Assembly (NCBI GenBank): GCA_030609765.1
Contig: JAUWTE010000129.1
Span: 1 to 7,946, forward strand
Direction of reading: 5' to 3'
DNA length: 7,946 nucleotides
Source of the DNA: Acidobacteriota bacterium
GTDB lineage: Bacteria; Acidobacteriota; UBA890
Part shown: piece by piece, positions 1 to 5,895 of the stretch
How positions within the stretch are numbered: position 1 is the first letter of the stretch
Layout: the number at the start of each line of letters is the position of its first letter
Position numbers and translations under genes: made by a program
Notes under the pieces: generated by a model
Told to the model about the DNA's origin: nothing
What the model saw: only the letters and a program-made list of their open reading frames with translations
The model's database searches: none

Positions 1-1
1 C

Positions 2-448
2 TCGGGCATGTTGATCAAGAACGCGATTGTGTTGATCGACGAGGTCAACGCCCAAGGTGCGTCCGGAAAGGACACCTTCACCGCCATTGTCGATTCTGGC
101 GCCAGCCGTCTGCGCCCCGTCGCGATGGCGGCTATCACCACAAGTCTCGGCATGACACCCCTACTCGGTGACGCCTTCTTCGTGGCGATGGCGGTGACGA
201 TCAGCTTCGGCCTCGGCTTCGCCACCATACTCACCATGGTGGTGGTGCCGGTGCTCTACGCGATCTTCTTCCGCGCCAAGTATGTGCGGCCGGGGGACCC
301 GGACGACCCGTCGTCCCCCGTCGACCGGCAAGCGGTGACCATCGACATGTCTGTTCCCGAGCAGGGGTCGGTCGATCCACCTGCCGCGGACTCGCCAGCC
401 ACCGACTCCGCGTCCGTTGAGCCCGAACCGGGCGATACGGAAGGCTGA
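2..448 (+). CDS. RND-family efflux transporter, C-terminal fragment
   Basis: This is the 3' end of a gene that enters from the left edge; the frame is open from base 2 and the true start lies outside. The product matches the last part of AcrB/MexB-type inner-membrane proton-driven exporters: the GMLIKNAIVLIDE segment, then SRLRPVAMAAITTSLGM and PLL.D.FF..MAVTISFGL.FAT, ending in the last transmembrane helix (LTMVVVPVLYAIFF, about bases 230-275). These are conserved signatures of the final transmembrane helices of RND pumps, which work as trimers with a periplasmic adaptor and an outer-membrane channel. After the last helix comes an unusually long, acidic, Pro/Asp/Ser-rich cytoplasmic tail of about 55 residues that looks disordered. 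The substrate cannot be inferred from this part. Family assignment is secure; subfamily is not. Confidence 0.93.
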   Translation, partial: SGMLIKNAIVLIDEVNAQGASGKDTFTAIVDSGASRLRPVAMAAITTSLGMTPLLGDAFFVAMAVTISFGLGFATILTMVVVPVLYAIFFRAKYVRPGDPDDPSSPVDRQAVTIDMSVPEQGSVDPPAADSPATDSASVEPEPGDTEG

Positions 449-464
449 GCTTGCCGCAGGTTTG

Positions 465-493
465 TTGCTCCGTCGCGGCACTCGACGGATACT
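465..493 (+). promoter_or_regulatory. possible sigma70-type promoter for the aminotransferase gene
   Basis: In the 94-nt gap after the RND gene there is a TTGCTC element (465-470) and a GATACT element (488-493) separated by 17 nt. The -10 matches the consensus at 4 of 6 positions and the -35 at 3 of 6. Transcription would start near base 500, giving a leader of about 43 nt that contains the strong ribosome binding site. The match is weak and read-through from the RND gene is also possible. Confidence 0.28.
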
Positions 494-527
494 GTGGGAT
501 ATCGCTGTGTGACGATCTGAGATGGCC

Positions 528-534
528 GAGGAGG
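528..534 (+). promoter_or_regulatory. ribosome binding site that fixes the aminotransferase start
   Basis: GAGGAGG is a near-perfect Shine-Dalgarno sequence 8 nt before ATG 543. It lies inside the longer frame that begins at ATG 522, which argues that the first seven codons of that frame are not translated. Confidence 0.75.
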
Positions 535-542
535 CACCACGA

Positions 543-1994
543 ATGAGCGTGTCAAAACAGCTGCTAATCCCGGTGAATCAGAACATCCTCGAGATGGAGT
601 ACGCGGTCCGCGGCCCCATTCCGATACGAGCCGCTGAGTTGCGGAAGCAGGGAAAGCAGACCATCCCCTGCAACATCGGCAACCCACAGGCGCTCGGCCA
701 GGACCCCATTACACACTACAGGCAGGTCCTGAGCCTGCTCGAGGATCCATCGCGCATCGCGCGTGAGCGCCGCCTCAATGAGCTCCTTCGCACGGACCCC
801 GAGGCGCTCGCTGCCCTTGGTGATTCCGGCTCGATTTCCGATTACGTCCTCGATCTGGCCGACAAGATCCTCTCCACACACAACGCCAACGTGGGGGCGT
901 ACTCCGATAGTAACGGTCTTTTGTTCGTGCGTGAGGCGGTCGTGGATTTCATCAACAAGCGGGACGGCTTCGATCCCGCGGGGCCCTTGAGCGCCGACCC
1001 CGAGCGGATCTTCCTCACCGATGGGGCCAGCGAGGGCGCCCGGCACATCTTGCAGTTGCTGATTACCGGCCCCGGTGACGGAATCATGGTTCCGATTCCG
1101 CAGTACCCGCTCTATTCCGCCACGATCAAGGGTTGCGGCGGAACGCAGGTGAACTACTACCCCGATGAAGATGCGGGATGGGTTTTCGATCGGGGAATTC
1201 TCGAGGAGTCGCTGGAGTCGGCCAGGAAAAACGGGATCACGGTCAAAGCCATCGTCGTGATCAATCCGGGCAATCCGACGGGCGCCATCCTGGATGAAAC
1301 GACAGTGCGGGAAGTCATAGACTTCGCCGAAGAAAACGACATCATCGTCATTGCCGACGAGGTGTATCAGGAGAATGTGTACGGCGCCGAGTTCGTCTCA
1401 TTCGCGAAGGTGCTGGGCGATCGCAGCGCTCCGCTCGTCAGCTTTCATAGCGTGTCGAAGGGCTTCTACGGGGAGTGCGGTCATCGGGGTGGCTACATGG
1501 AGTTGAGAAACCCACCCACGGCGGCCGGCACGGATCTTTCCTTCAGGGACATCATCTTCAAACAGGCGTCGGTCGCCCTGTGCTCCAATCTTGTCGGGCA
1601 GATCATGGTGTATCTCATGGTGAGCCCACCCGAGGCGGGCAGCGAGCCATACGACCAGTACATCAGGGAAAGAGACACCATTCTGCAAGCGCTCCATGAG
1701 AAGGCGACGATGATCCGTGAGGGGTTCACGCAGATGGACTCCGTTGAGTGCTTCGGCAGGACGGGCGCGATGTATCTGTTCCCGCGGCTGGGCAAGTTGC
1801 CCGAGGGAACCAACGATTTCGACTATTGCATGGCGCTCCTGGAAGAGACCGGATTGACCACCGTGAACGGAGCGGGGTTCGGCCAGAAAGAAGGCACGTA
1901 CCACTTGAGGATCGCCTTCCTGCCGCCCAAGGAGATGATCGCCGAGGTGCTGCCGAGGTGGATCCAGTTCCACAATGAGTACGTGAATAAGTAG
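543..1994 (+). CDS. Alanine aminotransferase (GPT/ALT-type, PLP-dependent)
   Basis: A 483-residue fold-type I aminotransferase that most resembles eukaryotic alanine transaminases (alanine + 2-oxoglutarate to pyruvate + glutamate, cytosolic). Landmarks in order: the N-terminal NIGNPQALGQ motif (residues about 44-53) typical of the ALT branch, TDGASEGAR (about 160-167), NPGNPTG (241-247), ADEVYQ with the PLP-ring Asp272 and Tyr275, and SFHSVSKGFYGECGHRGGYME with the Schiff-base Lys306. The SKG..GECG.RGGYME block is diagnostic for ALT against other class I aminotransferases. The length also fits ALT (about 480-500) rather than the roughly 400-residue bacterial AlaA. I chose ATG 543 because GAGGAGG (528-534) sits 8 nt upstream; the ATG at 522 would add seven residues and lacks a good site. 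It lies just before an alanine dehydrogenase gene, which supports alanine as the substrate. Confidence 0.9.
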   Translation: MSVSKQLLIPVNQNILEMEYAVRGPIPIRAAELRKQGKQTIPCNIGNPQALGQDPITHYRQVLSLLEDPSRIARERRLNELLRTDPEALAALGDSGSISDYVLDLADKILSTHNANVGAYSDSNGLLFVREAVVDFINKRDGFDPAGPLSADPERIFLTDGASEGARHILQLLITGPGDGIMVPIPQYPLYSATIKGCGGTQVNYYPDEDAGWVFDRGILEESLESARKNGITVKAIVVINPGNPTGAILDETTVREVIDFAEENDIIVIADEVYQENVYGAEFVSFAKVLGDRSAPLVSFHSVSKGFYGECGHRGGYMELRNPPTAAGTDLSFRDIIFKQASVALCSNLVGQIMVYLMVSPPEAGSEPYDQYIRERDTILQALHEKATMIREGFTQMDSVECFGRTGAMYLFPRLGKLPEGTNDFDYCMALLEETGLTTVNGAGFGQKEGTYHLRIAFLPPKEMIAEVLPRWIQFHNEYVNK

Positions 1995-2010
1995 ACGGAA
2001 TCGGACGCAC

Positions 2011-2060
2011 GGAAACACCTGGACCGAACCGGGAGCAGCGGAACACCTTGCCCGAACCGG
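2011..2060 (+). repeat. two imperfect direct repeats ahead of the alanine dehydrogenase gene
   Basis: A unit of about 22 nt at 2011-2032 recurs at 2040-2060. The copies share GGAA, CACCT and an exact CCGAACCGG (2024-2032 and 2052-2060); one base is deleted and two are changed in the second copy. The pair fills most of the 92-nt gap between the aminotransferase and dehydrogenase genes and ends 26 nt before the chosen start codon. The second copy runs into a near-palindrome centred on ACCGGT (2056-2061). Tandem sites in this position are what a regulator of the downstream gene would use, but a chance duplication cannot be excluded. Confidence 0.5.
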
Positions 2061-2086
2061 TCGGCTGAATGGGGAGAATGCCAGAG

Positions 2087-3055
2087 ATGGAGCCCGGCAA
2101 GACAGTTGTCCTGACACAATCCGAGGTGCGTTCGCTCGTGGACATGGCCGACGCCGTGCCCGCGATCGAGGCCGGCTTTGCAGCGCACGGTCGTGGCGAG
2201 ACGCAGATGCCGGTGAAGGTGTTTATCGACCTCCCTGACTACTACGGTGATTTCCGCGCCATGCCCGCCTATCTGGACGGCTCCGTCGGCGTCAAGTGGG
2301 TCAACATGCATGCTCGCAATCCCGAGCTCCACGGTCTGCCCTCAGTGCTCGGCATGTACATCCTCAGCGATCCCGCCACGGCCCTGCCGCTGGCGCTCAT
2401 GGACGCGACTCTGCTTACCGCCTTCCGTACCGGCGCGGCGGCGGGAGTCGGCGCGAAGCATCTGGCCCGGCCTGATGCCAAGACCCTCGGCATCATCGGC
2501 TGCGGCGTCCAGGCCCCGATGATTTTGGCCGCCATCCGGGTGGCTGTCGGCGATCTCGAGATCGTGGCGGCCGATGCGACGGCAGCAACGGCTGAGGCCT
2601 TCGTTGCCGAGCACGGCGGGCGTGTGGGCAGCGCGGAGGAGGCTGCCGGCTGCGACATCCTCTGCACGGCGACGCCGGTGCGAGAGCCCATCGTGCGACG
2701 CGAGTGGGTCCACCCCGGCACCCACATCAACGCAATTGGCGCGGACACCCACGGCAAGCAGGAGCTCGAGACCCAGATTTTGGTCGACGCGAAGGTCTTT
2801 GTTGATGACCTGGACCAGGCCAGCGGTGGCGGTGAGATCAACGTTCCCCTGCACGAAGGTGCAATCCAGCGCGAGGGGATCTATGCAACCCTCGGCGAAG
2901 TCGTCGCCGGCCTGAAGCCGGGCCGGGAGAACGCTGAGGAAATCACCGTCTTCGACTCGACGGGTCTGGCCGTGCAGGATCTCGCTCTGGCGCGCGTCAT
3001 TTACGAGCGTGCCAAGGAGCGCGGCGTCGGCCAGGAAGTGGCCTTCTTCGACTAG
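2087..3055 (+). CDS. Alanine dehydrogenase, ornithine cyclodeaminase/mu-crystallin family
   Basis: A 322-residue NAD-dependent enzyme of the ornithine cyclodeaminase/mu-crystallin fold. Of the family members I know, it is closest to the alanine dehydrogenase of Archaeoglobus fulgidus (AF1665), which interconverts pyruvate + NH3 + NADH and L-alanine. Shared features are MP.KV with Lys44 and DFRAMPA with Arg57, matching the AF1665 active-site Lys41 and Arg52; VGVKWVN (68-73); MDAT...RTGAA; the Rossmann loop GCGVQ (GxGxQ, 138-142); THINAIGADTHGKQEL with Asp220; VDDLDQA..GGEIN; and FDSTGLAVQD. The family also includes ornithine cyclodeaminase and other imino-acid reductases, so the substrate is an inference, helped by the adjacent alanine aminotransferase. 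In-frame ATGs at 2069 and 2078 are possible, but GGGGAG (2071-2076) lies 10 nt before ATG 2087, which also gives the family-like N-terminus. It is unrelated to classical bacterial Ald. Confidence 0.87.
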   Translation: MEPGKTVVLTQSEVRSLVDMADAVPAIEAGFAAHGRGETQMPVKVFIDLPDYYGDFRAMPAYLDGSVGVKWVNMHARNPELHGLPSVLGMYILSDPATALPLALMDATLLTAFRTGAAAGVGAKHLARPDAKTLGIIGCGVQAPMILAAIRVAVGDLEIVAADATAATAEAFVAEHGGRVGSAEEAAGCDILCTATPVREPIVRREWVHPGTHINAIGADTHGKQELETQILVDAKVFVDDLDQASGGGEINVPLHEGAIQREGIYATLGEVVAGLKPGRENAEEITVFDSTGLAVQDLALARVIYERAKERGVGQEVAFFD

Positions 3056-3063
3056 GTGCTCAA

Positions 3064-4749
3064 ATGAGACTAACCGCCAGCTTTCGCCCCATCGTCCTGG
3101 TCATCGGCATCGCCTGTCTTCTGGCCTCCTGTGCTCCGGGCTCATCTGATTCCGACCCACACCTGCAGCAGATCGACGAGATCTTCAGCTCCCAGGATAC
3201 GACCGAAACCCCCGGCTGTGTGGCGGCGGCCTCGCGCGATGGCGAAATCCTGTTCGAGCGTGCCTGGGGAATGGCCAACCTCGAGCTCGGCGTGCCGCTA
3301 TCGCGAGAGTCGGTGTTTTACGCCGGCTCCGTCTCCAAGCAGTTCACCGACGCCGCCGTGGCGCTGCTCGCCTTGCGTGGCGACATCGACCTCGAGGACG
3401 ACATCAGCCGCTGGTTTCCCGAGCTGCAGTACGAGCAGCGAATCACCGTGAACGATCTCATCTATCACACCAGTGGAATCCGCGACTATTTCGAGCTCAT
3501 GGATCTGGCCGGCTGGCCAGATCGTGCCTATATCAATAACGCCGTCAGCCTCGAGGTGCTCACCCACCAGACCGATCTCAACTTCGAGCCTGGATCAATG
3601 CACCTGTACAGCAACTCCGGCTACATGTTGCTGGCCGAACTGGTGCAGCGCGCCGGCGGGCAGACACTGCGTGACTTCGCCGAAGCGGAGATCTTCGAGC
3701 CGCTGGGCATGGAGAGCTCACAATTCGAGGATGACTACCGGACGATCGTGCCGCATCGCGCGGGAAGTTATGGAAATCGCGCCGACGGAACCTGGTTCCG
3801 CTTTCTGAAGGCGTTCGACGGTGTCGGCAGCGGCGGCATGCTCACCACAGCTCACGACTTGCTGATCTGGAACGAGAACTTCACCCACGCGCAGGTCGGC
3901 GGGCCCGAATTCAACGACCTCCTGCTGACGCGCGGCGTGCTCACTACCGGCGAGGAGCTCAGCTACGCGTTCGGGCTCGGCCACGGTGAGTACCGCGGTG
4001 CACGAACGGTGAGCCACGGCGGGTCCTTGAAGGGCTTCCGCACCGCACTCACGCGCTTCCCCGAGCAACACTTTTCGGTTGCCGTGCTGTGCAACTTCGC
4101 CAACGCGAACCCCGGCGGCTATGCCACCCAGATCGCCGACGTGTTCCTCGCCGATGAGCTGGTCGCGATCGCCGAGGAGACCCGGGCAGAGGGCGAGGAG
4201 CTGGCGGAAGAGGTGTTCATTCTCGATTCCACCATCCTCGAACGCTACACCGGCCGCTACGATCTGGACGGGGACGTGGTAGCGATCAATCTTCCAGGGT
4301 CACGCCTGTCGATCGAGGCTTCTGGCGGCCGACGCTCACCGATGGCCGCCCTCTCCGAAACGCGGTTCCGTGTCTTGGCCACCCGTGACATCGCCGAGTT
4401 CACGATCGACGATGCCGGCGAGGTAACCACCCTGACGCTCGAGATGGGCGGCAGGACGATCAGCGCTCCGCGCTTGCCCGACTACGCGCCGAGCGAGCGG
4501 GAGCTGGCGGCCTACGAGGGCGAGTACTTCTCTGAGGAGCTTCAGGTGACGTACCGGATAACTCTCGCCGACGGTCAGCTCACCGTGCGCGTTCGCGCGG
4601 AGGACAAGGGCGCGCTCGATCCGTTCCAGCCCGATGTCATGCTCTCTGAGCTCGGCACCCACCGATTCCAGCGCGACGGTCGCGGCGCCGTCTCCGGCTT
4701 TCGCCTCGATGCCGGCCGCGTCCGCGACGTCGCGTTCAGCAAGCAGTAG
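3064..4749 (+). CDS. Lipoprotein serine hydrolase, class C beta-lactamase/S12 peptidase type, with two C-terminal beta-barrel-like domains
   Basis: A 561-residue predicted secreted lipoprotein. The N-terminus has a basic start, a hydrophobic stretch and a lipobox LASC with Cys23 as the lipidation site. The catalytic domain (about 35-365) carries all three motifs of the serine beta-lactamase/penicillin-binding fold: SVSK with nucleophile Ser89 and Lys92, YSN (182-184) and HGG (318-320). The rest holds two similar modules, starting LERYTGRYDL (about 392) and LAAYEGEYFS (about 481), each like the lipocalin-type C-terminal domains seen on S12-family hydrolases and on D-aminopeptidase (DAP). Relatives include DD-carboxypeptidases, D-aminopeptidases, esterases and true AmpC; substrate cannot be read from sequence. 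AmpC itself lacks these C-terminal modules, so an antibiotic-resistance role is unlikely. The start is 8 nt after the dehydrogenase stop, with only a weak AGGTG ahead, implying co-transcription and translational coupling. Confidence 0.88.
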   Translation: MRLTASFRPIVLVIGIACLLASCAPGSSDSDPHLQQIDEIFSSQDTTETPGCVAAASRDGEILFERAWGMANLELGVPLSRESVFYAGSVSKQFTDAAVALLALRGDIDLEDDISRWFPELQYEQRITVNDLIYHTSGIRDYFELMDLAGWPDRAYINNAVSLEVLTHQTDLNFEPGSMHLYSNSGYMLLAELVQRAGGQTLRDFAEAEIFEPLGMESSQFEDDYRTIVPHRAGSYGNRADGTWFRFLKAFDGVGSGGMLTTAHDLLIWNENFTHAQVGGPEFNDLLLTRGVLTTGEELSYAFGLGHGEYRGARTVSHGGSLKGFRTALTRFPEQHFSVAVLCNFANANPGGYATQIADVFLADELVAIAEETRAEGEELAEEVFILDSTILERYTGRYDLDGDVVAINLPGSRLSIEASGGRRSPMAALSETRFRVLATRDIAEFTIDDAGEVTTLTLEMGGRTISAPRLPDYAPSERELAAYEGEYFSEELQVTYRITLADGQLTVRVRAEDKGALDPFQPDVMLSELGTHRFQRDGRGAVSGFRLDAGRVRDVAFSKQ

Positions 4750-4764
4750 CCCCCGCCCCAGGCG

Positions 4765-4793
4765 TTGACTCATAGTAATGAGTTGGTCATACT
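4765..4793 (+). promoter_or_regulatory. promoter of the toxin-antitoxin operon
   Basis: TTGACT (4765-4770; 5 of 6 to consensus) and CATACT (4788-4793; 4 of 6) are separated by 17 nt. Transcription from this pair would begin about 7 nt after the -10, at or within a base or two of A4800, the first base of the antitoxin ATG. No Shine-Dalgarno sequence precedes that ATG. This predicts a leaderless mRNA. Both promoter elements overlap the inverted repeats at 4768-4807. Confidence 0.6.
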
Positions 4794-4807
4794 CATACTA
4801 TGAGTAT
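4768..4807 (+). promoter_or_regulatory. double palindromic operator over the vapB promoter and start codon
   Basis: Two inverted repeats share the same half-site. The upstream one is ACTCAT-4 nt-ATGAGT (4768-4783). The downstream one is a perfect palindrome, ATACTCATACTATGAGTAT (4789-4807), with 9-bp arms around one central base. The ACTCATA half-site starts at 4768 and again at 4791, 23 bp apart, about two helical turns, so two dimers could bind the same face. The first overlaps the -35, the second the -10, the expected transcription start and the first codons of vapB. Ribbon-helix-helix antitoxins commonly bind such sites alone or with their toxin to repress their own operon. Confidence 0.75.
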
Positions 4808-5051
4808 ACGACTCCAAGTGTTGCTGGACGAGGAAGAGCTGCAGGCCATGCGGGAGTATGCGCTCGAGCAGGGAATGACGTTGTCCGAATGGGTCCGCCA
4901 GACCCTGAGGAAGGCGATGCACCTGCGGCCCGGCGACGACGTCGACGGAAAGCTCGATTGTGTAAGGTCCGCGATCCGTCATGAATTCCCCACCGCCGAC
5001 ATCGATCAGATGCTTTCCGAGATCGAGGAAGGCTACGGCTCAGGCCCGTGA
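4800..5051 (+). CDS. vapB: VapB-type ribbon-helix-helix antitoxin
   Basis: An 83-residue protein with the ribbon-helix-helix pattern at its N-terminus: a beta-strand SIRLQVLLD (2-10), helix EEELQAMREYALEQ (11-24), a turn GMT, then helix LSEWVRQTLRKA (28-39). The acidic remainder (about 45-83) is what usually wraps the toxin. RHH antitoxins dimerise through the strands, bind the operon's operator and neutralise the partner nuclease. ATG 4800 is the only sensible start: a stop lies in frame 19 nt upstream (4779-4781), and the next Met (residue 17) would delete the DNA-contacting strand. The stop overlaps the toxin's GTG by 4 nt. Assignment as an antitoxin rests on both the fold pattern and the neighbour. 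Confidence 0.85.
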   Translation: MSIRLQVLLDEEELQAMREYALEQGMTLSEWVRQTLRKAMHLRPGDDVDGKLDCVRSAIRHEFPTADIDQMLSEIEEGYGSGP

Positions 5052-5443
5052 TCCTGATCGACTCCAACATCCCGATGTACCTGGTGGGCGCAGAGCATCC
5101 CCACAAAATCGATACCCAGCGTTTGCTCGAGCGCTGCATCGCGGAACGCCGGCGCCTGGTGACCGACGCCGAGGTCATGCAGGAGATCCTGCACCGCTAT
5201 TCGGCGATCGAACGTAAGGACGCCATTCAACCGGCTCTCGACGCTCTGCTCGGCGTTGTCGATGAGGTCCTGGCCGTTGAAATGGATGATGTCCTGAGCG
5301 CCCGCGACATTCTCATGGGCGGCCCCGAGCTCTCATCCCGCGACGCGCTCCACCTTGCAATCATGAGGCGCCACGGGATAAGGAGCATCCTCTCGTTCGA
5401 CCGTGGGTTCGACCTCTTTCCGGGCGTCAGCCGCATCTCCTGA
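5048..5443 (+). CDS. vapC: VapC-type PIN-domain ribonuclease toxin
   Basis: A 131-residue PIN-domain protein. The acidic metal-binding residues of the family are all present: Asp5 (LIDSN), Glu46 (VMQEIL), Asp99 (SSRDALHLA) and Asp118 (SFDRGFD), with Asp122 nearby. VapC toxins are Mg2+-dependent endoribonucleases that stop translation by cutting tRNA or rRNA; the target here is unknown. The gene starts with GTG at 5048 in a GTGA overlap with the antitoxin stop, so translation is probably coupled to the antitoxin; the nearest purine-rich stretch (AGGAAGG) is about 15 nt upstream, farther than usual. Length and catalytic set suggest an intact, active toxin. Confidence 0.9.
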   Translation: MILIDSNIPMYLVGAEHPHKIDTQRLLERCIAERRRLVTDAEVMQEILHRYSAIERKDAIQPALDALLGVVDEVLAVEMDDVLSARDILMGGPELSSRDALHLAIMRRHGIRSILSFDRGFDLFPGVSRIS

Positions 5444-5484
5444 ACGCCGTGGAATTCCTGCTTCCGCGGGCCGTACGCGCGGGT

Positions 5485-5895
5485 CTACTGGACGGTGATG
5501 GTGCCCCTCATGCCCAGGCCGACGTGGACCTCACAGTTGTAGGTCACCACTCCCGCCTCACCGAAGGTGATGGTGAAGCTCCACGAAGCTGTCGAGGGGT
5601 TGCCATTCCCACCCTGGCCATCACAGCCGTTCGCACAGCGGAAAGAGCCGTTGTCGGCGGCAACGTTGTGATTGCCGCCGTTGTTGCGGAAGGTCACGGT
5701 GTCGCCCGCGTTGATGGTGACGTTGGCCGGGCTGAACGTGTTGTTGGCATTGGCCATGATCGTAATCGTTGCTCCGGGATCTCCACCGCCTGGATTATCC
5801 GGCGCAGAGGGGTTGGAGCTGTTGCAAGCCGCGGCTGTGACGATCAGCGTCACGGCCGTCACGAGAGTGATCGCTACGGGGAGCGCTCGCCTCAT
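5485..5895 (-). CDS. Plastocyanin-like cupredoxin, predicted lipoprotein
   Basis: A 136-residue exported blue-copper-type protein. The start at 5895 (MRRALPV) is chosen because GGAAGAGG lies 7 nt upstream; the open frame extends 14 codons further but without a ribosome site and spoiling the signal peptide. The signal ends in TAAAC, with Cys24 a likely lipidation site, followed by a Ser/Asn/Pro/Gly-rich linker (25-41). The cupredoxin domain spans about 42-136. Its type 1 copper ligands are His76 (GGNHN), Cys121, His124 and Met129 in the C-x2-H-x4-M loop typical of plastocyanins. Between the first His and the Cys loop is an insert with Cys87 and Cys91 in a Gly/Asn-rich stretch. The likely role is periplasmic or cell-surface electron transfer, or copper binding; no redox partner is visible nearby. 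Confidence 0.88.
   Translation of the reverse strand: MRRALPVAITLVTAVTLIVTAAACNSSNPSAPDNPGGGDPGATITIMANANNTFSPANVTINAGDTVTFRNNGGNHNVAADNGSFRCANGCDGQGGNGNPSTASWSFTITFGEAGVVTYNCEVHVGLGMRGTITVQ

Noticed and set aside
1398..2117. Long open minus-strand frame opposite the alanine aminotransferase gene
   Set aside because: It lies opposite a clearly conserved enzyme, its translation shows no recognisable domain and is Arg/Pro/Ser-rich as expected for a GC-rich shadow.
3064..4749. Serine hydrolase as an AmpC-type resistance beta-lactamase
   Set aside because: It has the shared SxxK/YxN/HxG motifs, but the lipoprotein signal and two added C-terminal domains fit S12 peptidase/esterase relatives, and no ampR-like regulator adjoins it.
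4778..4984. Frame starting at ATG 4778, ahead of and overlapping vapB
   Set aside because: It is out of frame with the ribbon-helix-helix protein, its ATG lies inside the operator and before the predicted transcription start, and the product has no recognisable motif.
5464..5482. CCGCG-9 nt-CGCGG inverted repeat between the convergent vapC and cupredoxin genes, as a bidirectional terminator
   Set aside because: The stem is only 5 bp, the loop is long and no T run follows on either strand; in DNA this GC-rich such stems are expected by chance.
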